This document shows, one piece after another, positions 18,279 to 27,589 of a stretch of DNA of 64,000 nt; position 1 is the first letter of the stretch, and every line of letters starts with the position of its first letter. Under the pieces are notes generated by a model. The model was not told the origin of the DNA. It made no database searches and saw only the letters and a program-made list of their open reading frames with translations. The position numbers and the translations under genes were made by a program. Origin of the DNA: Candidatus Mesenet endosymbiont of Phosphuga atrata (lineage in GTDB: Bacteria > Pseudomonadota > Alphaproteobacteria > Rickettsiales > Anaplasmataceae); the NCBI RefSeq assembly GCF_964020175.1, contig NZ_OZ026541.1, forward strand, positions 248,001 to 312,000, given 5' to 3'.

Positions 18279-18353
18279 TGGCTGGGGTGGGAGGATTCGA
18301 ACCTCCGCATGACGGTATCAAAAACCGTTGCCTTACCACTTGGCTACACCCCA
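18279..18353 (-). tRNA. tRNA-Gln (anticodon TTG)
   Basis: The minus strand folds as a canonical tRNA: acceptor TGGGGTG pairing with CACCCCA, D-arm AGCCAAGTGGTAAGGC, anticodon loop TTTTTGA with TTG, T-arm GGAGGTTCGAATCCTCC, discriminator G and encoded CCA. The sequence closely follows the bacterial tRNA-Gln consensus. Confidence 0.97.
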
Positions 18354-18393
18354 ATTATAGGAAAAAAGAGTTAATATACCAATAATGTAAATG

Positions 18394-18711
18394 TCAATTT
18401 ATGCACTCACAAACCCATGTATAGAAATCATTATCAACTTTATCTGTAGGTATTGCAATGATACCAGGAATTTCATAAGGATGAATACTTTTAATTTTTG
18501 CAATTACATCATGAGCTAAAGTACTTAAACTCTTCACTATTACTATAACTTCATCTTTACTATAAACCTCTCCTTGCCATAGATACATTGATGTAACATT
18601 GCGAAAAATATTTGCACATGCAACTAATTTTTCTTTAAGTAACTCTTCAACAATCTTCTTTGCACCTTCATAACTACCGATAGTTATATAAATTAATGTT
18701 AAACTATCCAT
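18394..18711 (-). CDS. cutA: Divalent cation tolerance protein CutA
   Basis: 105 residues, the usual length of CutA1. The core strand-helix start LIYITIGSYEGAKKIVEELL, KLVACANIF, YLWQGEV and the terminal IHPYEIPGIIAIP are all hallmark CutA1 segments; the HPYEIP motif near residue 80 is intact. CutA1 forms a PII-like trimer in the cytosol and has been linked to copper and other divalent-cation tolerance, with an unclear molecular role. It lies 40 bases upstream of tRNA-Gln on the same strand. Confidence 0.93.
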   Translation of the reverse strand: MDSLTLIYITIGSYEGAKKIVEELLKEKLVACANIFRNVTSMYLWQGEVYSKDEVIVIVKSLSTLAHDVIAKIKSIHPYEIPGIIAIPTDKVDNDFYTWVCECIN

Positions 18712-18893
18712 TGAATTATGATAAAATATAGCTTAATTTTATTAACTTTAATTACTCTCATCAAGTAAAATCGCATCACATCTGTAAGATTTATATAATT
18801 AGTAATACACCTTTTTTAAATTGAGTAATATTTAAGTGCTATATCTATAGTGCTTTTATATGCATCTTCTATAATCCGCTGAAGATAGACTTT

Positions 18894-19076
18894 TTAATTT
18901 AAAACACCATCTTCTACACAGCTATAAGTAAAAACTTTGCTACAATAAGGGCAAGTTATGCTGTCTTCATTCCCCATATCTAAATAAATAAGAGGATGGC
19001 CTAAACCTTCATCTATTCCTATTTCGTTAGTACCGTCACAACAGATTTTTTTATGTTTTACCTTTAGTTGATACAT
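18894..19076 (-). CDS. Small zinc-finger (CHCC-type, NDUFS6-like) protein
   Basis: 60 residues with Cys12/Cys13, His27, Cys42 and Cys45 arranged as in the zf-CHCC domain (GHPLIYLDM then ITCPYCSKVF). The mitochondrial relative NDUFS6 is an accessory subunit of complex I. In alphaproteobacteria short stand-alone copies are common, and here nuoA and nuoB start about 410 bases away on the other strand. A role in complex I assembly is plausible but inferred. Confidence 0.85.
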   Translation of the reverse strand: MYQLKVKHKKICCDGTNEIGIDEGLGHPLIYLDMGNEDSITCPYCSKVFTYSCVEDGVLN

Positions 19077-19483
19077 ATTATTCTAAGTATAAATGCACTT
19101 TTGCTACTATAGCATATTAAGATATAACTTATAGAAGTTTTCTATAAGTTTACGAAGTCTTGTTTGATATGGTCCAAATAAGCATTAAGGTTATTTATCT
19201 AGTCCTCTCTTGGTTATTTTTTGCTCTGACATCTTTGTTTGTCATTTATTGTTTACTTTTTTAAAGTCTAATCCAGTGTTTTTTACGTTTCTATAACTTA
19301 TATTGTTCTCTCTTATTTATATTATTTAAAAAATTAATTATCTTATCTTTGTTTATATTTCATACACTTAAATGCATGGTTCTATACTACATTTTCATTT
19401 TTTACCCATTTTGCAAGATGTCTATTGACAACCTTTTTAAATACAATTTAAGATTAAGTTTCATACCGTGTATAGCCAAGGCA
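19077..19483. other. Intergenic region upstream of nuoA and the zinc-finger gene
   Basis: About 400 A+T-rich bases between divergent genes, expected to hold both promoters. A 45-codon extension of the nuoA frame to an ATG at 19349 exists, but it does not resemble NuoA and has no ribosome site, so I treat it as non-coding. Nothing else is recognised. Confidence 0.35.
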
Positions 19484-19840
19484 ATGATAAGTGATTATTT
19501 TACAATAATGGTTTTTCTAGGGGTAGTTGTACTCGTATCTGTACTTTTAGCTACCTTACCTATGTTTTTTGCAGCATACAAACCTGATAGTGAAAAATTA
19601 TCTTCTTATGAATGCGGATTCAATCAATTATCAAGTGCAAGAAAGACATTTGATGTAAGGTTTTATCTAGTTACGATATTGTTTATAATATTTGACTTAG
19701 AAATTGCTTTTTTATTCCCATGGGCCGTATCTCTTGCTAAAATAGGGAGCGTAGGTTTTTGGTCTATGGTAATATTTTTATTAATACTTACTGTCGGTTT
19801 TATATATGAATGGAATAAGGGCGCCTTGGAATGGGAGTAA
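19484..19840 (+). CDS. nuoA: NADH-quinone oxidoreductase subunit A
   Basis: 118 residues from the ATG at 19484, preceded by CAAGG; this gives the normal length, whereas the frame's first ATG adds 45 unrelated residues. Three membrane helices are seen, with the conserved loop [20 protein letters not shown] and the LEIAFLFPW segment of helix 2. NuoA belongs to the membrane arm of complex I, next to the quinone site, and helps couple electron transfer to proton pumping. It overlaps nuoB by 35 bases. The remaining nuo genes are not in this window. Confidence 0.95.
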   Translation: MISDYFTIMVFLGVVVLVSVLLATLPMFFAAYKPDSEKLSSYECGFNQLSSARKTFDVRFYLVTILFIIFDLEIAFLFPWAVSLAKIGSVGFWSMVIFLLILTVGFIYEWNKGALEWE

Positions 19841-20345
19841 CACTACACCTGACGGTATTTGGGACGATTATAATAATAAAGGATTTATAGTTACCAAATT
19901 TGGTAATTTAGTTGATTATATTACAAATTGGGCAAGATCTGGTTCATTATGGCCTATGACCTTTGGCCTTGCATGTTGTGCAGTTGAAATGATGCATACT
20001 GCGAGCAGTCGATATGACTTTGATAGATATGGGATAATGTTTCGTGCAAGCCCAAGGCAAGCTGATGTTATGATTGTTGCTGGTACACTCACTAATAAGA
20101 TGGCTCCAGCATTGCGTAAAGTATATGATCAAATGCCTGAGCCACGTTATGTTGTATCTATGGGTAGCTGTGCTAACGGTGGTGGTTACTATCATTATTC
20201 TTATTCGGTAGTACGAGGTTGTGACCGTATTGTTCCTGTTGATATATATGTTCCTGGATGCCCGCCAACTGCTGAAGCTCTTCTCTACGGCATGCTATGT
20301 CTGCAACGCAAAATTAACCGTAGTAAAATAATAATCAAACGGTGA
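19806..20345 (+). CDS. nuoB: NADH-quinone oxidoreductase subunit B
   Basis: 179 residues. The four N2-cluster cysteines are present: Cys57 and Cys58 in [10 protein letters not shown], Cys122 in [10 protein letters not shown] and Cys152 in VPGCPPT. NuoB holds the terminal 4Fe-4S cluster of complex I that passes electrons to quinone, at the join of the peripheral and membrane arms. The ATG lies inside the end of nuoA, so translation is coupled. The first 25 or so residues are variable in the family, so the exact start is less sure than the identity. Confidence 0.96.
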   Translation: MNGIRAPWNGSNTTPDGIWDDYNNKGFIVTKFGNLVDYITNWARSGSLWPMTFGLACCAVEMMHTASSRYDFDRYGIMFRASPRQADVMIVAGTLTNKMAPALRKVYDQMPEPRYVVSMGSCANGGGYYHYSYSVVRGCDRIVPVDIYVPGCPPTAEALLYGMLCLQRKINRSKIIIKR

Positions 20346-20346
20346 T

Positions 20347-20676
20347 TTACTTTGTATCTTCCACACTTTGATAACTTAGTACTTGTACAGCTCTATTTGC
20401 TAAAATAGTTGAAAGCTCTGTTTTCGGTTCATTCAAACTATTGTCACGTGTATTTTCTATTCTGTTTTTCTCATCTTTTGCAGTTTTGAATCTGTAAGTA
20501 AAGTTAAATAATCCTATTAAGGCAAAAGCTAATGTGAAAAATGATATTCCACCAAAATTGATTTTATTATCCCTAGAAGGAAATTTGTCAGATACAACTA
20601 TTCCAGCTATTCCACCAATTATAAAAAAAAGTGATGCACCCATTCCTAATTATGCTTTTGTTATTTCATTAATCAT
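20347..20676 (-). pseudogene. Small two-helix membrane protein gene with a nonsense codon at position 9
   Basis: An ATG at 20676 with an excellent Shine-Dalgarno (AAGGGGGT, five bases away) opens MINEITKA and then hits TAA. The same frame continues without break as LGMGASLFFIIGGIAGIVVS to a stop at 20347. The only later ATG (20643) has a purine-rich AGGA directly touching it, with no spacing. So the original gene most likely had about 109 residues and lost codon 9. Two hydrophobic segments (GASLFFIIGGIAGIVV and ISFFTLAFALIGLFNF) precede a charged tail. It might still be made by re-initiation at 20643. Family unknown. It converges on nuoB with a one-base gap. Confidence 0.5.
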
Positions 20677-20797
20677 TTTTACCCCCTTAGATGTAGCCTT
20701 TAATAATAGCAGCAAAAATGGAATAATGTAAGATGCAACTAATCTTTACTAAGAGTTTAGTATAATATATAATTATTTAAGTTGATTAGGGGGACAT

Positions 20798-21805
20798 ATG
20801 AAAGGGGCAAGTAGTAACACTAAAATTCAGCAACCTTCACTATTTAAAAGAATTGCTAATTTTTTTCGTAGAGTCTGGAATAAAATAAAAAACTGGTTAT
20901 CTCTTCCCCCAACATATGTAAAAACTGTAAGAATGCAAAGTGGGAAATCTAGTATAAGTTTAGGCAATTTTGGAAAGTTAGAAATTACATCTAATGTTAC
21001 TTTACAAGATATTGAGGAATTTTGTGAAGTCAATGAACCAGTAACTGCGTTCACTGAAAGTACTAGGTATGGTATACTAGAAAGTGTAATTGATCATTTA
21101 CACAGTCCAAATAGCACTACTGATCAAAATGAAGTTTATCGCAATATAATGCGCTTTATCTATAAAAAGGGGTTTGATTTTAATAAGAAACATTCTCCTG
21201 GTATGTATGGAAATACTGAGTTGTTATGGGATATTTCTTATGGTAAGGCTATCACTCCAGAAGCTTCATTAATATTACTACGTGAATTTGATGCTAATCC
21301 ATTTATCTGTGACAAAGATAATAAGAATGCTTTACATTTTTTGTTACTTAAAGGCCATGACGTGCAAAGGCGCATAGTTGATGAAGTATTAAATCACAAG
21401 GATATTAAAAAGCATATTGATGATAAGACCATATATGGTGATATTGCTCTTCACATTGCCTGCGCAAGAAGAGATGAAAAATTTATAGCTCAATTACTAG
21501 AAAAAGGAGCAAGTTTAGAAATTAAGAATAAAAATGGGCAAACACCCATTGATATACTTCATTTAAGTGAACAAGAAAGGTTAGAGTTTTTATCATCAAA
21601 AGCATATCTTAATCTTAGTCACATAGCGAATCGTGATCTTGAATATCTCGCTACTATCGATAAAGAAATTTTTAATTCAGATCCACAAGCAATAGAAGCA
21701 AAAATACAGAAAATGAAGAAGGTAACGATACAAGAAGAAGTAAAAGGTAATGTTATGCAAAGTCCAACATTGTCCAATCCAGTAGGGAAAAGCCGTTCTA
21801 TATAG
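20798..21805 (+). CDS. Ankyrin-repeat protein
   Basis: 335 residues, with a start fixed by TAGGGGGACAT-ATG and a TATAAT about 30 bases upstream. The N-terminus is basic and aromatic (IANFFRRVWNKIKNWLSL). The middle contains degenerate ankyrin repeats, of which two are clear (NKNALHFLLLKGHD and DIALHIACARRDEKFIAQLL), followed by ASLEIKNKNGQTPIDILHL and a coiled, charged C-terminus. No membrane segment and no DSGxxS motif are seen, unlike the two other ankyrin genes in the window. Protein binding is the likely role; target unknown. Confidence 0.88.
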   Translation: MKGASSNTKIQQPSLFKRIANFFRRVWNKIKNWLSLPPTYVKTVRMQSGKSSISLGNFGKLEITSNVTLQDIEEFCEVNEPVTAFTESTRYGILESVIDHLHSPNSTTDQNEVYRNIMRFIYKKGFDFNKKHSPGMYGNTELLWDISYGKAITPEASLILLREFDANPFICDKDNKNALHFLLLKGHDVQRRIVDEVLNHKDIKKHIDDKTIYGDIALHIACARRDEKFIAQLLEKGASLEIKNKNGQTPIDILHLSEQERLEFLSSKAYLNLSHIANRDLEYLATIDKEIFNSDPQAIEAKIQKMKKVTIQEEVKGNVMQSPTLSNPVGKSRSI

Positions 21806-21884
21806 CAATTTCTTTAAAGATACTCTTCCTTGTCAAAAAAAGAAAATAACGTACTCTTTAAGTAATAGTACTTAAAAAATAGCT

Positions 21885-24800
21885 ATGAAATATAAAGAAG
21901 TTGATGGCAATCCAGATTTTGTCGCTATAGAAGAAGAAATTTTAGATTTTTGGGATAAAAATAAAACCTTTAGGCAATCAATTGAAAACCGACCTAAAAG
22001 CAACTGTTTTGTTTTTTATGACGGTCCCCCGTTTGCTAATGGTCTGCCCCACTATGGTCATCTGCTTACAGGCTTTATAAAAGATGCGTTTGCTAGATAT
22101 CAAACAATGCAAGGAAAGAGAGTAGAAAGAAGGTTTGGTTGGGATTGCCACGGACTACCAGCAGAGATGGGAGCTGAAAAAGAGCTTGGTATATCTGGCA
22201 GAGTAGCAATAGAGAAGTTTGGCGTTGAAAAATTTAACAATCATTGTCGATCTTCTGTGATGAAATATGCTGCAGAGTGGGAGAGATACGTAAATAGACA
22301 AGCTCGTTGGGTTGATTTTCATAATGACTATAAGACTATGGACAAGTCATTTATGGAATCAGTAATTTGGGCTTTTAAGCAACTTTACGATAAAGGTTTG
22401 ATATATGAGTCAATCAGAGTTGTTCCTTATAGCTGGGCATGTGAAACTCCACTATCTAATTTCGAAACAAGAATAGACAATGCCTATAGACAAAAAGTTA
22501 GCAAATCAGTAACAGTTGCCTTCGAATTATCAGAAAAACCTGAGTCTGTTGCTAGCAATATCAGCAAATGTAAATTACTTGCTTGGACTACAACTCCGTG
22601 GACTTTGCCGAGCAATTTAGCTTTAGCAATAGGCAAAGATATAGAGTATTTAAGCGCAATCGTGGACAATGAATTATATATTTTTGCCAAAAGTTATATG
22701 CAGAAATTTACAGATCATTGTCAGCAGAGCAATATTACTTATTCAATATGTAATATAAAATTTAGAGCAGAAGATTTAGCTCATCTTTCCTATAAACCAC
22801 TGTTTGACTACTTTAAAGATATAAAAAATGCATTCCGTGTTTTAACTGCAGATTATGTAACAGAAGAAGATGGCACAGGCATTGTACACACAGCACCAGG
22901 GTTTGGTGAAGATGACTTTTTTCTTTGTCAGCAACATAATATAGAAGCTATCTGCCCTATAGATAGTGGTGGTAAATTTACTGCAGCTGTTTCAGATCTA
23001 GCTGGCATGCATGTATTTGATACAAATGACATAATAATTAAAAAATTGAAAGAAAAAGATTTGTGGTTTAAGACAGAACAATATGTGCATAATTATCCGC
23101 ATTGCTGGCGTACAGATACTCCTTTAATATATCGTGCCATGCCTTCATGGTACGTTGCTGTGACTCAATTCAAAGATAGAATGGTAGAATTAAATCAAAG
23201 TGTCAATTGGGTACCACAACATGTGAGAGATGGGCAATTTGGCAAGTGGTTGGAAGGCGCTCATGATTGGTCTATCTCACGTAATCGTTTTTGGGGAACA
23301 CCAATACCAGTATGGAAATCAGATGATCCTAAATATCCGCGAATAGATGTTTATGGCTCAATTGCGGAACTAGAAAAAGATTTTAGCACCAAAATAGAAG
23401 ATCTGCATCTGCCATTTATTGATAGTCTTGTGCGTCCAAATCCTGACGACCCAACTGGTAAATCAACAATGCGTCGTGTTCCTGACATCTTTGATTGTTG
23501 GTTTGAATCAGGCTCTATGCCTTTTGCACAAGATCCATTTGAAAATAAGCAGTCTGCAGATTTCATCACCGAGTATGTAGCACAAACCAGGGGATGGTTT
23601 TACACTTTATTTGTTTTATCCACTGCACTGTTTGACCGTTCACCATTTAAGAATTGCATATGTCATGGAGTTGTTCTTGATATCCAAGGACAAAAATTAT
23701 CTAAGCGCCTTAATAATTACGCTGATCCTATGCAAGTATTTAATAAATACGGCTCAGATCCCTTACGCTTTCTTATGCTCTCCAGCCCAATCGTCTGCGG
23801 TGGAAATTTACTTCTAGATAAAGAAGGAAATATGATGAAAGATGTCCTTAAAGGAGTGATAAAGCCTATATGGAACAGCTATCATTTTTTTGTTATGTAT
23901 GCAAACGTTGACGGGGTAAAAGCTAAAATATGTGAGGAGTTTAAAGCTACTGTTGATCATTACATAATTGCTAAATGCTTTGAAGCTGTTGCAATTATAA
24001 AAAATTCAATGGACTCATATGATGCACAAAATGCATGTAAGGCAATTACAGATTTTTTTGAAGTGCTGAATAATTGGTACATACGTAGGAGCCGCAGTCG
24101 CTTTTGGAAAAATGAGATAGATCAAGATAAAATTGATGCTTATAATGCTTTATATACTGTGCTTTACTATATACTGCGTGCTGCATCACCGCTTTTGCCA
24201 CTTATTGCAGAGGCTATATGGCAAGGGCTCAAGTTTGAAGAGCAATCTATTCATTTAACTAATTTTCCTGAAAGTAAAAATTTTGATAAGAAACTCATAA
24301 CAGAGATGGACTTAGTGCAAGATATATGCAACTCTGCTCTTTCGATACGTAACACTCATAAAATACGCATTCGTCAGCCTTTGAGTAAAATAACAATATA
24401 TCACAAAAACTTAAGTAATTTGTCTGATGAATATCAAGAGATAATTAAAAGCGAAGTTAATGTTAAAACCCTTGAAATGGTAAATAATGTAGAAGAAATA
24501 GCGTCAGTAAAATTAAAACTAAACTTTCCTTTATTAGGAAAGAGAATGCCAGATAAAATAAAGGATCTAATGCAATATGTAAAGCAAGGAAAGTGGGATC
24601 AACTTAGAAAAGGGCAGTTACTTATACGTAATGATGGAGATAATTACCATATATTAGAAAAAGAAGAATATGAGCTACTTTTGCAGACAGATAACATTTT
24701 TTCTTGTGTATTTGATGATAACAAGGGAGTAACAATACTAGATACAAATTTAAGTGAAGAATTAATCATAGAAGGATTTGCTAGAGATTTAGTAAGGTTG

Positions 24801-25031
24801 ATTCAAGAAACAAGAAAACAAGCAAATCTGCATATATCTGACCGTATTGAAGTTATTGTAAAGACAAATAATGATAATTTCAAAAATGCAATAAAAGAGT
24901 GGGGAGAATATATAAAAGACCAAACTTTATCGACACATTTATCAGTGAATGCAGAGTTAGATAAAAGTAAAAACTATATCACTCATTCAGTAGAAAATCA
25001 GGATTTAGTTTTGCAAATATGTCTTAATTAA
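21885..25031 (+). CDS. ileS: Isoleucyl-tRNA synthetase
   Basis: 1048 residues, matching the longer, eukaryote-like class of IleRS. It attaches Ile to tRNA-Ile and edits misactivated Val. Class I motifs: HIGH variant HYGH at residues 56-59 (GPPFANGLPHYGHLLTG), KMSKS variant KLSKR near residue 605, the editing domain with TTPWTLPSNLALAIG, and GWDCHGLPAE. The C-terminal anticodon-binding domain (NNWYIRRSRSRFW) is present and intact. There is no strong Shine-Dalgarno, and the start follows the ankyrin gene by 79 bases. tRNA-Ile(GAT) lies 1 kb downstream, though separated by ribosomal protein genes. Confidence 0.97.
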   Translation: MKYKEVDGNPDFVAIEEEILDFWDKNKTFRQSIENRPKSNCFVFYDGPPFANGLPHYGHLLTGFIKDAFARYQTMQGKRVERRFGWDCHGLPAEMGAEKELGISGRVAIEKFGVEKFNNHCRSSVMKYAAEWERYVNRQARWVDFHNDYKTMDKSFMESVIWAFKQLYDKGLIYESIRVVPYSWACETPLSNFETRIDNAYRQKVSKSVTVAFELSEKPESVASNISKCKLLAWTTTPWTLPSNLALAIGKDIEYLSAIVDNELYIFAKSYMQKFTDHCQQSNITYSICNIKFRAEDLAHLSYKPLFDYFKDIKNAFRVLTADYVTEEDGTGIVHTAPGFGEDDFFLCQQHNIEAICPIDSGGKFTAAVSDLAGMHVFDTNDIIIKKLKEKDLWFKTEQYVHNYPHCWRTDTPLIYRAMPSWYVAVTQFKDRMVELNQSVNWVPQHVRDGQFGKWLEGAHDWSISRNRFWGTPIPVWKSDDPKYPRIDVYGSIAELEKDFSTKIEDLHLPFIDSLVRPNPDDPTGKSTMRRVPDIFDCWFESGSMPFAQDPFENKQSADFITEYVAQTRGWFYTLFVLSTALFDRSPFKNCICHGVVLDIQGQKLSKRLNNYADPMQVFNKYGSDPLRFLMLSSPIVCGGNLLLDKEGNMMKDVLKGVIKPIWNSYHFFVMYANVDGVKAKICEEFKATVDHYIIAKCFEAVAIIKNSMDSYDAQNACKAITDFFEVLNNWYIRRSRSRFWKNEIDQDKIDAYNALYTVLYYILRAASPLLPLIAEAIWQGLKFEEQSIHLTNFPESKNFDKKLITEMDLVQDICNSALSIRNTHKIRIRQPLSKITIYHKNLSNLSDEYQEIIKSEVNVKTLEMVNNVEEIASVKLKLNFPLLGKRMPDKIKDLMQYVKQGKWDQLRKGQLLIRNDGDNYHILEKEEYELLLQTDNIFSCVFDDNKGVTILDTNLSEELIIEGFARDLVRLIQETRKQANLHISDRIEVIVKTNNDNFKNAIKEWGEYIKDQTLSTHLSVNAELDKSKNYITHSVENQDLVLQICLN

Positions 25032-25077
25032 TCCGCATATGACTTTAAATGATGTAGTAGTGACTGTTGCAGTCAAT

Positions 25078-25165
25078 AGATTTCTTTCAAAATTCATGTG
25101 GGAGCTCAAAATTGTGAATAGCAGCGATTAAATTAAATCTTAAACCAAAACGTTTTCGTCGATTA
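25078..25165 (-). mobile_element. Short remnant of an IS5-family transposase 3' end
   Basis: The stretch aaattgtgaatagcagcgat and the following aaaccaaaacgttttcgtcg mirror the IS5 copy at 3470-3530. On the minus strand they encode the conserved end RRKRFGLRFNLIAAIHNFEL. Only about 90 bases survive, with no terminal repeat. Confidence 0.6.
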
Positions 25166-25197
25166 TTTTATAGTGCACATGAACTGATATAATTTTA

Positions 25198-25231
25198 AAT
25201 AATAAGCTACTGCATGCAGTAGCTTATTATT
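25198..25231. terminator. Perfect 34-bp palindrome, probable bidirectional terminator
   Basis: Two 17-base arms with no loop (centre tgca/tgca, arms ending in A/T runs), located 167 bases after the ileS stop. The long stem with A+T flanks could act as a terminator on either strand, although there is no classical run of T. A protein-binding palindrome is the alternative. Confidence 0.5.
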
Positions 25232-25433
25232 ATGAAGACCTTCAAAACATAGCTAAAATGTTTATCTGGCAGTAATTTTATGTCCTTATAGTTAAGCACC
25301 TAATTTCAGTATCTTAATTTATAATTTTCTTAAAAAATCCTTATAAAATTGCAATGCTAAGTCATAATGATCTATTGACAGATGGACATATATTAATTAA
25401 AGTTAAGCTCTAGAAGTTATTATAGATTTATCA

Positions 25434-25742
25434 ATGTTTGCCGTTATAGAAACTGGTGGAAAGCAATACACTGTTAAAGAAGGTGATATAATTAGAGTAG
25501 AAAAATTAAAAACTGACCAAGATGCCGAGATATCAATTGATAATGTTCTTTTTGTGAATGGTCAATCTAGTCCAGTATTTAACTCAATTAATGCTGTAGT
25601 TAAGGCCCAAGTTCTCGAGCAGTGTAGAGGAGAAAAAGTTATAATTTTTAAAAAAAGAAGACGTAAGAATTACAGAAGAAAAAAAGGTCACAGGCAATAT
25701 CTTACTGTCCTGCGTATTACAAGCATTGATATAAAAGAATAA
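25434..25742 (+). CDS. rplU: 50S ribosomal protein L21
   Basis: 102 residues, full length. L21 binds 23S rRNA together with L20. Typical segments: MFAVIETGGKQYTVKEGDII at the start, KAQVLEQCRGEKVIIFKKRR and the basic RRKNYRRKKGHRQYLT stretch that contacts rRNA. rpmA follows 24 bases later, the standard rplU-rpmA pair. The region upstream is free of genes for almost 400 bases and should hold the promoter. Confidence 0.97.
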   Translation: MFAVIETGGKQYTVKEGDIIRVEKLKTDQDAEISIDNVLFVNGQSSPVFNSINAVVKAQVLEQCRGEKVIIFKKRRRKNYRRKKGHRQYLTVLRITSIDIKE

Positions 25743-25766
25743 TCAAAATGTATGGAGAAATGATAT

Positions 25767-26015
25767 ATGGCAACGAAAAAATCAGGCGGTAGTTCGTGTA
25801 ACGGTAGAGATTCGGCAGGAAGAAGGCTAGGCATTAAAAAAAATGGTAAAGTAATCCCGGGGAATATAATAGTAAGGCAAAGGGGTACAAAATATCATCC
25901 TGGTAATAACGTTGGCATGGGCAAGGATCATACAATCTTTTCTAAGGTAGCTGGTTATGTTCAGTTTAGAAGAGGAAGAAACAAAAGAGTTTTTATTGAT
26001 ATAGTAGCTGCTTGA
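25767..26015 (+). CDS. rpmA: 50S ribosomal protein L27
   Basis: 82 residues. L27 has a flexible N-terminus reaching into the peptidyl transferase centre. [20 protein letters not shown], then [18 protein letters not shown] and [11 protein letters not shown] are hallmark segments. A GGAGA Shine-Dalgarno precedes the ATG. The start Met is directly followed by Ala and there is no cleavable Firmicutes-type extension. tRNA-Ile follows within 13 bases on the same strand. Confidence 0.97.
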   Translation: MATKKSGGSSCNGRDSAGRRLGIKKNGKVIPGNIIVRQRGTKYHPGNNVGMGKDHTIFSKVAGYVQFRRGRNKRVFIDIVAA

Positions 26016-26027
26016 GGCAGATATAAA

Positions 26028-26104
26028 GGGCCTGTAGCTCAGGTGGTTAGAGTGCACGCCTGATAAGCGTGAGGTCGGAGGTTCAACTCTTCCCAGGCCC
26101 ACCA
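26028..26104 (+). tRNA. tRNA-Ile (anticodon GAT)
   Basis: 77 bases folding as a cloverleaf: acceptor GGGCCTG with CAGGCCC, D-arm AGCTCAGGTGGTTAGAG, anticodon stem CACGC/GCGTG around CTGATAA (GAT), T-arm with GGTTCAACTC, and an encoded ACCA end. A decayed IS256 starts 17 bases downstream. Confidence 0.96.
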
Positions 26105-26120
26105 ATAATTAATCATGTTG

Positions 26121-26971
26121 GAGAACGTTCAACAAACCATGTCAAGCCGAATATAAATAATATAAAAAAGGAGGAATGAACGAAAAAACATCGAATAAAA
26201 ACAGTGGATTAATAAAGAGTTAATATATTATCGTCCATCCGAGAAACTAACTGGAAAAGGAGGAACTGCTAATCAAAAAGTTACTAGAGGCTAGTTTAGA
26301 AAGAAAATAAATGAGAATGAAATCGTAGAAAAGTTCAAAATACAGATACAGACTCATTTGAAGATAGAGACTTGAGCCACAAAAAAAGACAAACTAATTT
26401 ACACCATGAACTTGAAATGTTTGCAAAGTTATAAATATCGAAACGACCATAAGCAGCAGCAATATTACCGATAAATTATTACCAATGAGTGCCAATAATT
26501 TGTATGATTTTTCAAAGTAAGCAAATTCGGCATAGATCAAAAAAAGAGGTTTTTATTTGGCTGGTTATGAATGATCTCAAATTATGTATTTTCCTACAGC
26601 CATAAACAACCAACGCAGAAATATATGAGATAAGTAAAATATGTATCCGGCAAAATGAATGATTTGAAGAAAAGCTTCAAATAGAGAAATCGCTGAAAAT
26701 TTGAGCTGGAAGAAAAATGGGAATGTAGTGGCAAAATAATTGGGAAACTGGCTATTTAAAGTATTCAAATCCGATTAGGCGGCTACTACCAATCCTATTG
26801 AGGGGTTACACCGACAAATCAGGAAAAAACCAATTTACCAGTACAAATGCCTTCTGTGCTATAAAAAAATAGAGCAAAATTGGACTGTACCAAATTGGGC
26901 TTTTTGATATTTTCTTTCCTAATAGATTAAAAATTCAGTTGAGTTTTTGACACAGTTTGTTGAATACTCTC
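26121..26971 (+). mobile_element. IS256-family insertion sequence, internally deleted and decayed
   Basis: 851 bp between inverted ends: GAGAACGTTCAACAAACCATG at the left and the complement of GAGAGTATTCAACAAACTGTG at the right. The plus strand reads as a degraded mutator-type transposase: start MNEKTSNKNSG, then ELEEKW-like and TNPIEGLHRQIRK near the end with a WTVPNWAF tail, interrupted by many stops. Intact elements of this family are about 1.3 kb, so part of the catalytic core is deleted. Fragments of the same element occur at 16576, 38327 and 41467. Confidence 0.75.
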
Positions 26972-27289
26972 TGATAAAACGCCAATACAAACTTTTCTTG
27001 ATATATTGCTTTTCAGAAAAATATTAGTAGCATTAAACAGGATTCTGATTTTAGTTTTGACTACGTCGATTCTTCTGTCAGTTAATTCATCATTGTCAGA
27101 TTAAGTCTTGTCTTCTACAGTTTAGCCATATTCTTATAATGAAGCAAGCCCTCATTCTAATAATATGGCTATACAGACTGCCATTGATAGCAAGCTTTTT
27201 AGAAAAATCTTAAACTTGATATTAGTTTTTAATTTTTTTATCAGTTTAAGTTTTATCTTTTACATTTTAGACTATAAAATCAAATGTAC
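26972..27289. other. Intergenic region, no gene supported
   Basis: About 320 bases between the IS256 remnant and a small minus-strand gene. Short plus-strand frames are rich in Leu and Ile as expected from A+T bias, with no ribosome site. The stretch attcttctgtcagttaattc and its surroundings loosely resemble 33950-33980, suggesting a faint old repeat. Nothing firmer can be said. Confidence 0.25.
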
Positions 27290-27565
27290 TTATAAATGCT
27301 TCCCTTTTTTTGTATTTTTCAACACAGATTTAACTGATTTTACGTCTAGCTCATTCTTTTTATCATATGGAATTTTACCTAAGTCCTTTTTATTATTAAA
27401 TTTTTTATCTCTTACATCTAAGGAAGGCTTGTCATTTACAGAGCTAACATCTTTAAGTTTAGTATCATCTGAAAAATAACTCTGACTCAACCATTCATAA
27501 AACCACTTACAACCAGCCCCAATTACAATAGCTATTATTATTAAAAGTATTATCCATTTTATCAT
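27290..27565 (-). CDS. Small membrane-anchored hypothetical protein
   Basis: 91 residues: one N-terminal hydrophobic segment (IKWIILLIIIAIVIGAGCKW) followed by a strongly charged, Lys/Asp-rich tail. It reads as a type II or signal-anchor protein with the tail either outside or in the cytosol. It is the last gene of a minus-strand run ssb-fabG-tsaE. A plus-strand frame overlaps it entirely but consists of the Leu/Phe-rich complement and is rejected. Function unknown. Confidence 0.5.
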   Translation of the reverse strand: MIKWIILLIIIAIVIGAGCKWFYEWLSQSYFSDDTKLKDVSSVNDKPSLDVRDKKFNNKKDLGKIPYDKKNELDVKSVKSVLKNTKKGKHL

Positions 27566-27589
27566 TATTTGTAGTATAAATTATCTAGA

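Noticed and set aside
18262-18354. N-terminal extension of the membrane protein at 17722
   Set aside because: Those codons are the tRNA-Gln gene read as protein.
19349-19483. N-terminal extension of nuoA
   Set aside because: Adds 45 residues unlike any NuoA, without a ribosome site; the ATG at 19484 gives the normal protein.
27165-27479. 104-codon plus-strand frame
   Set aside because: Overlaps the better supported minus-strand gene at 27290 and is Leu/Phe/Ser rich, as expected of an antisense shadow.
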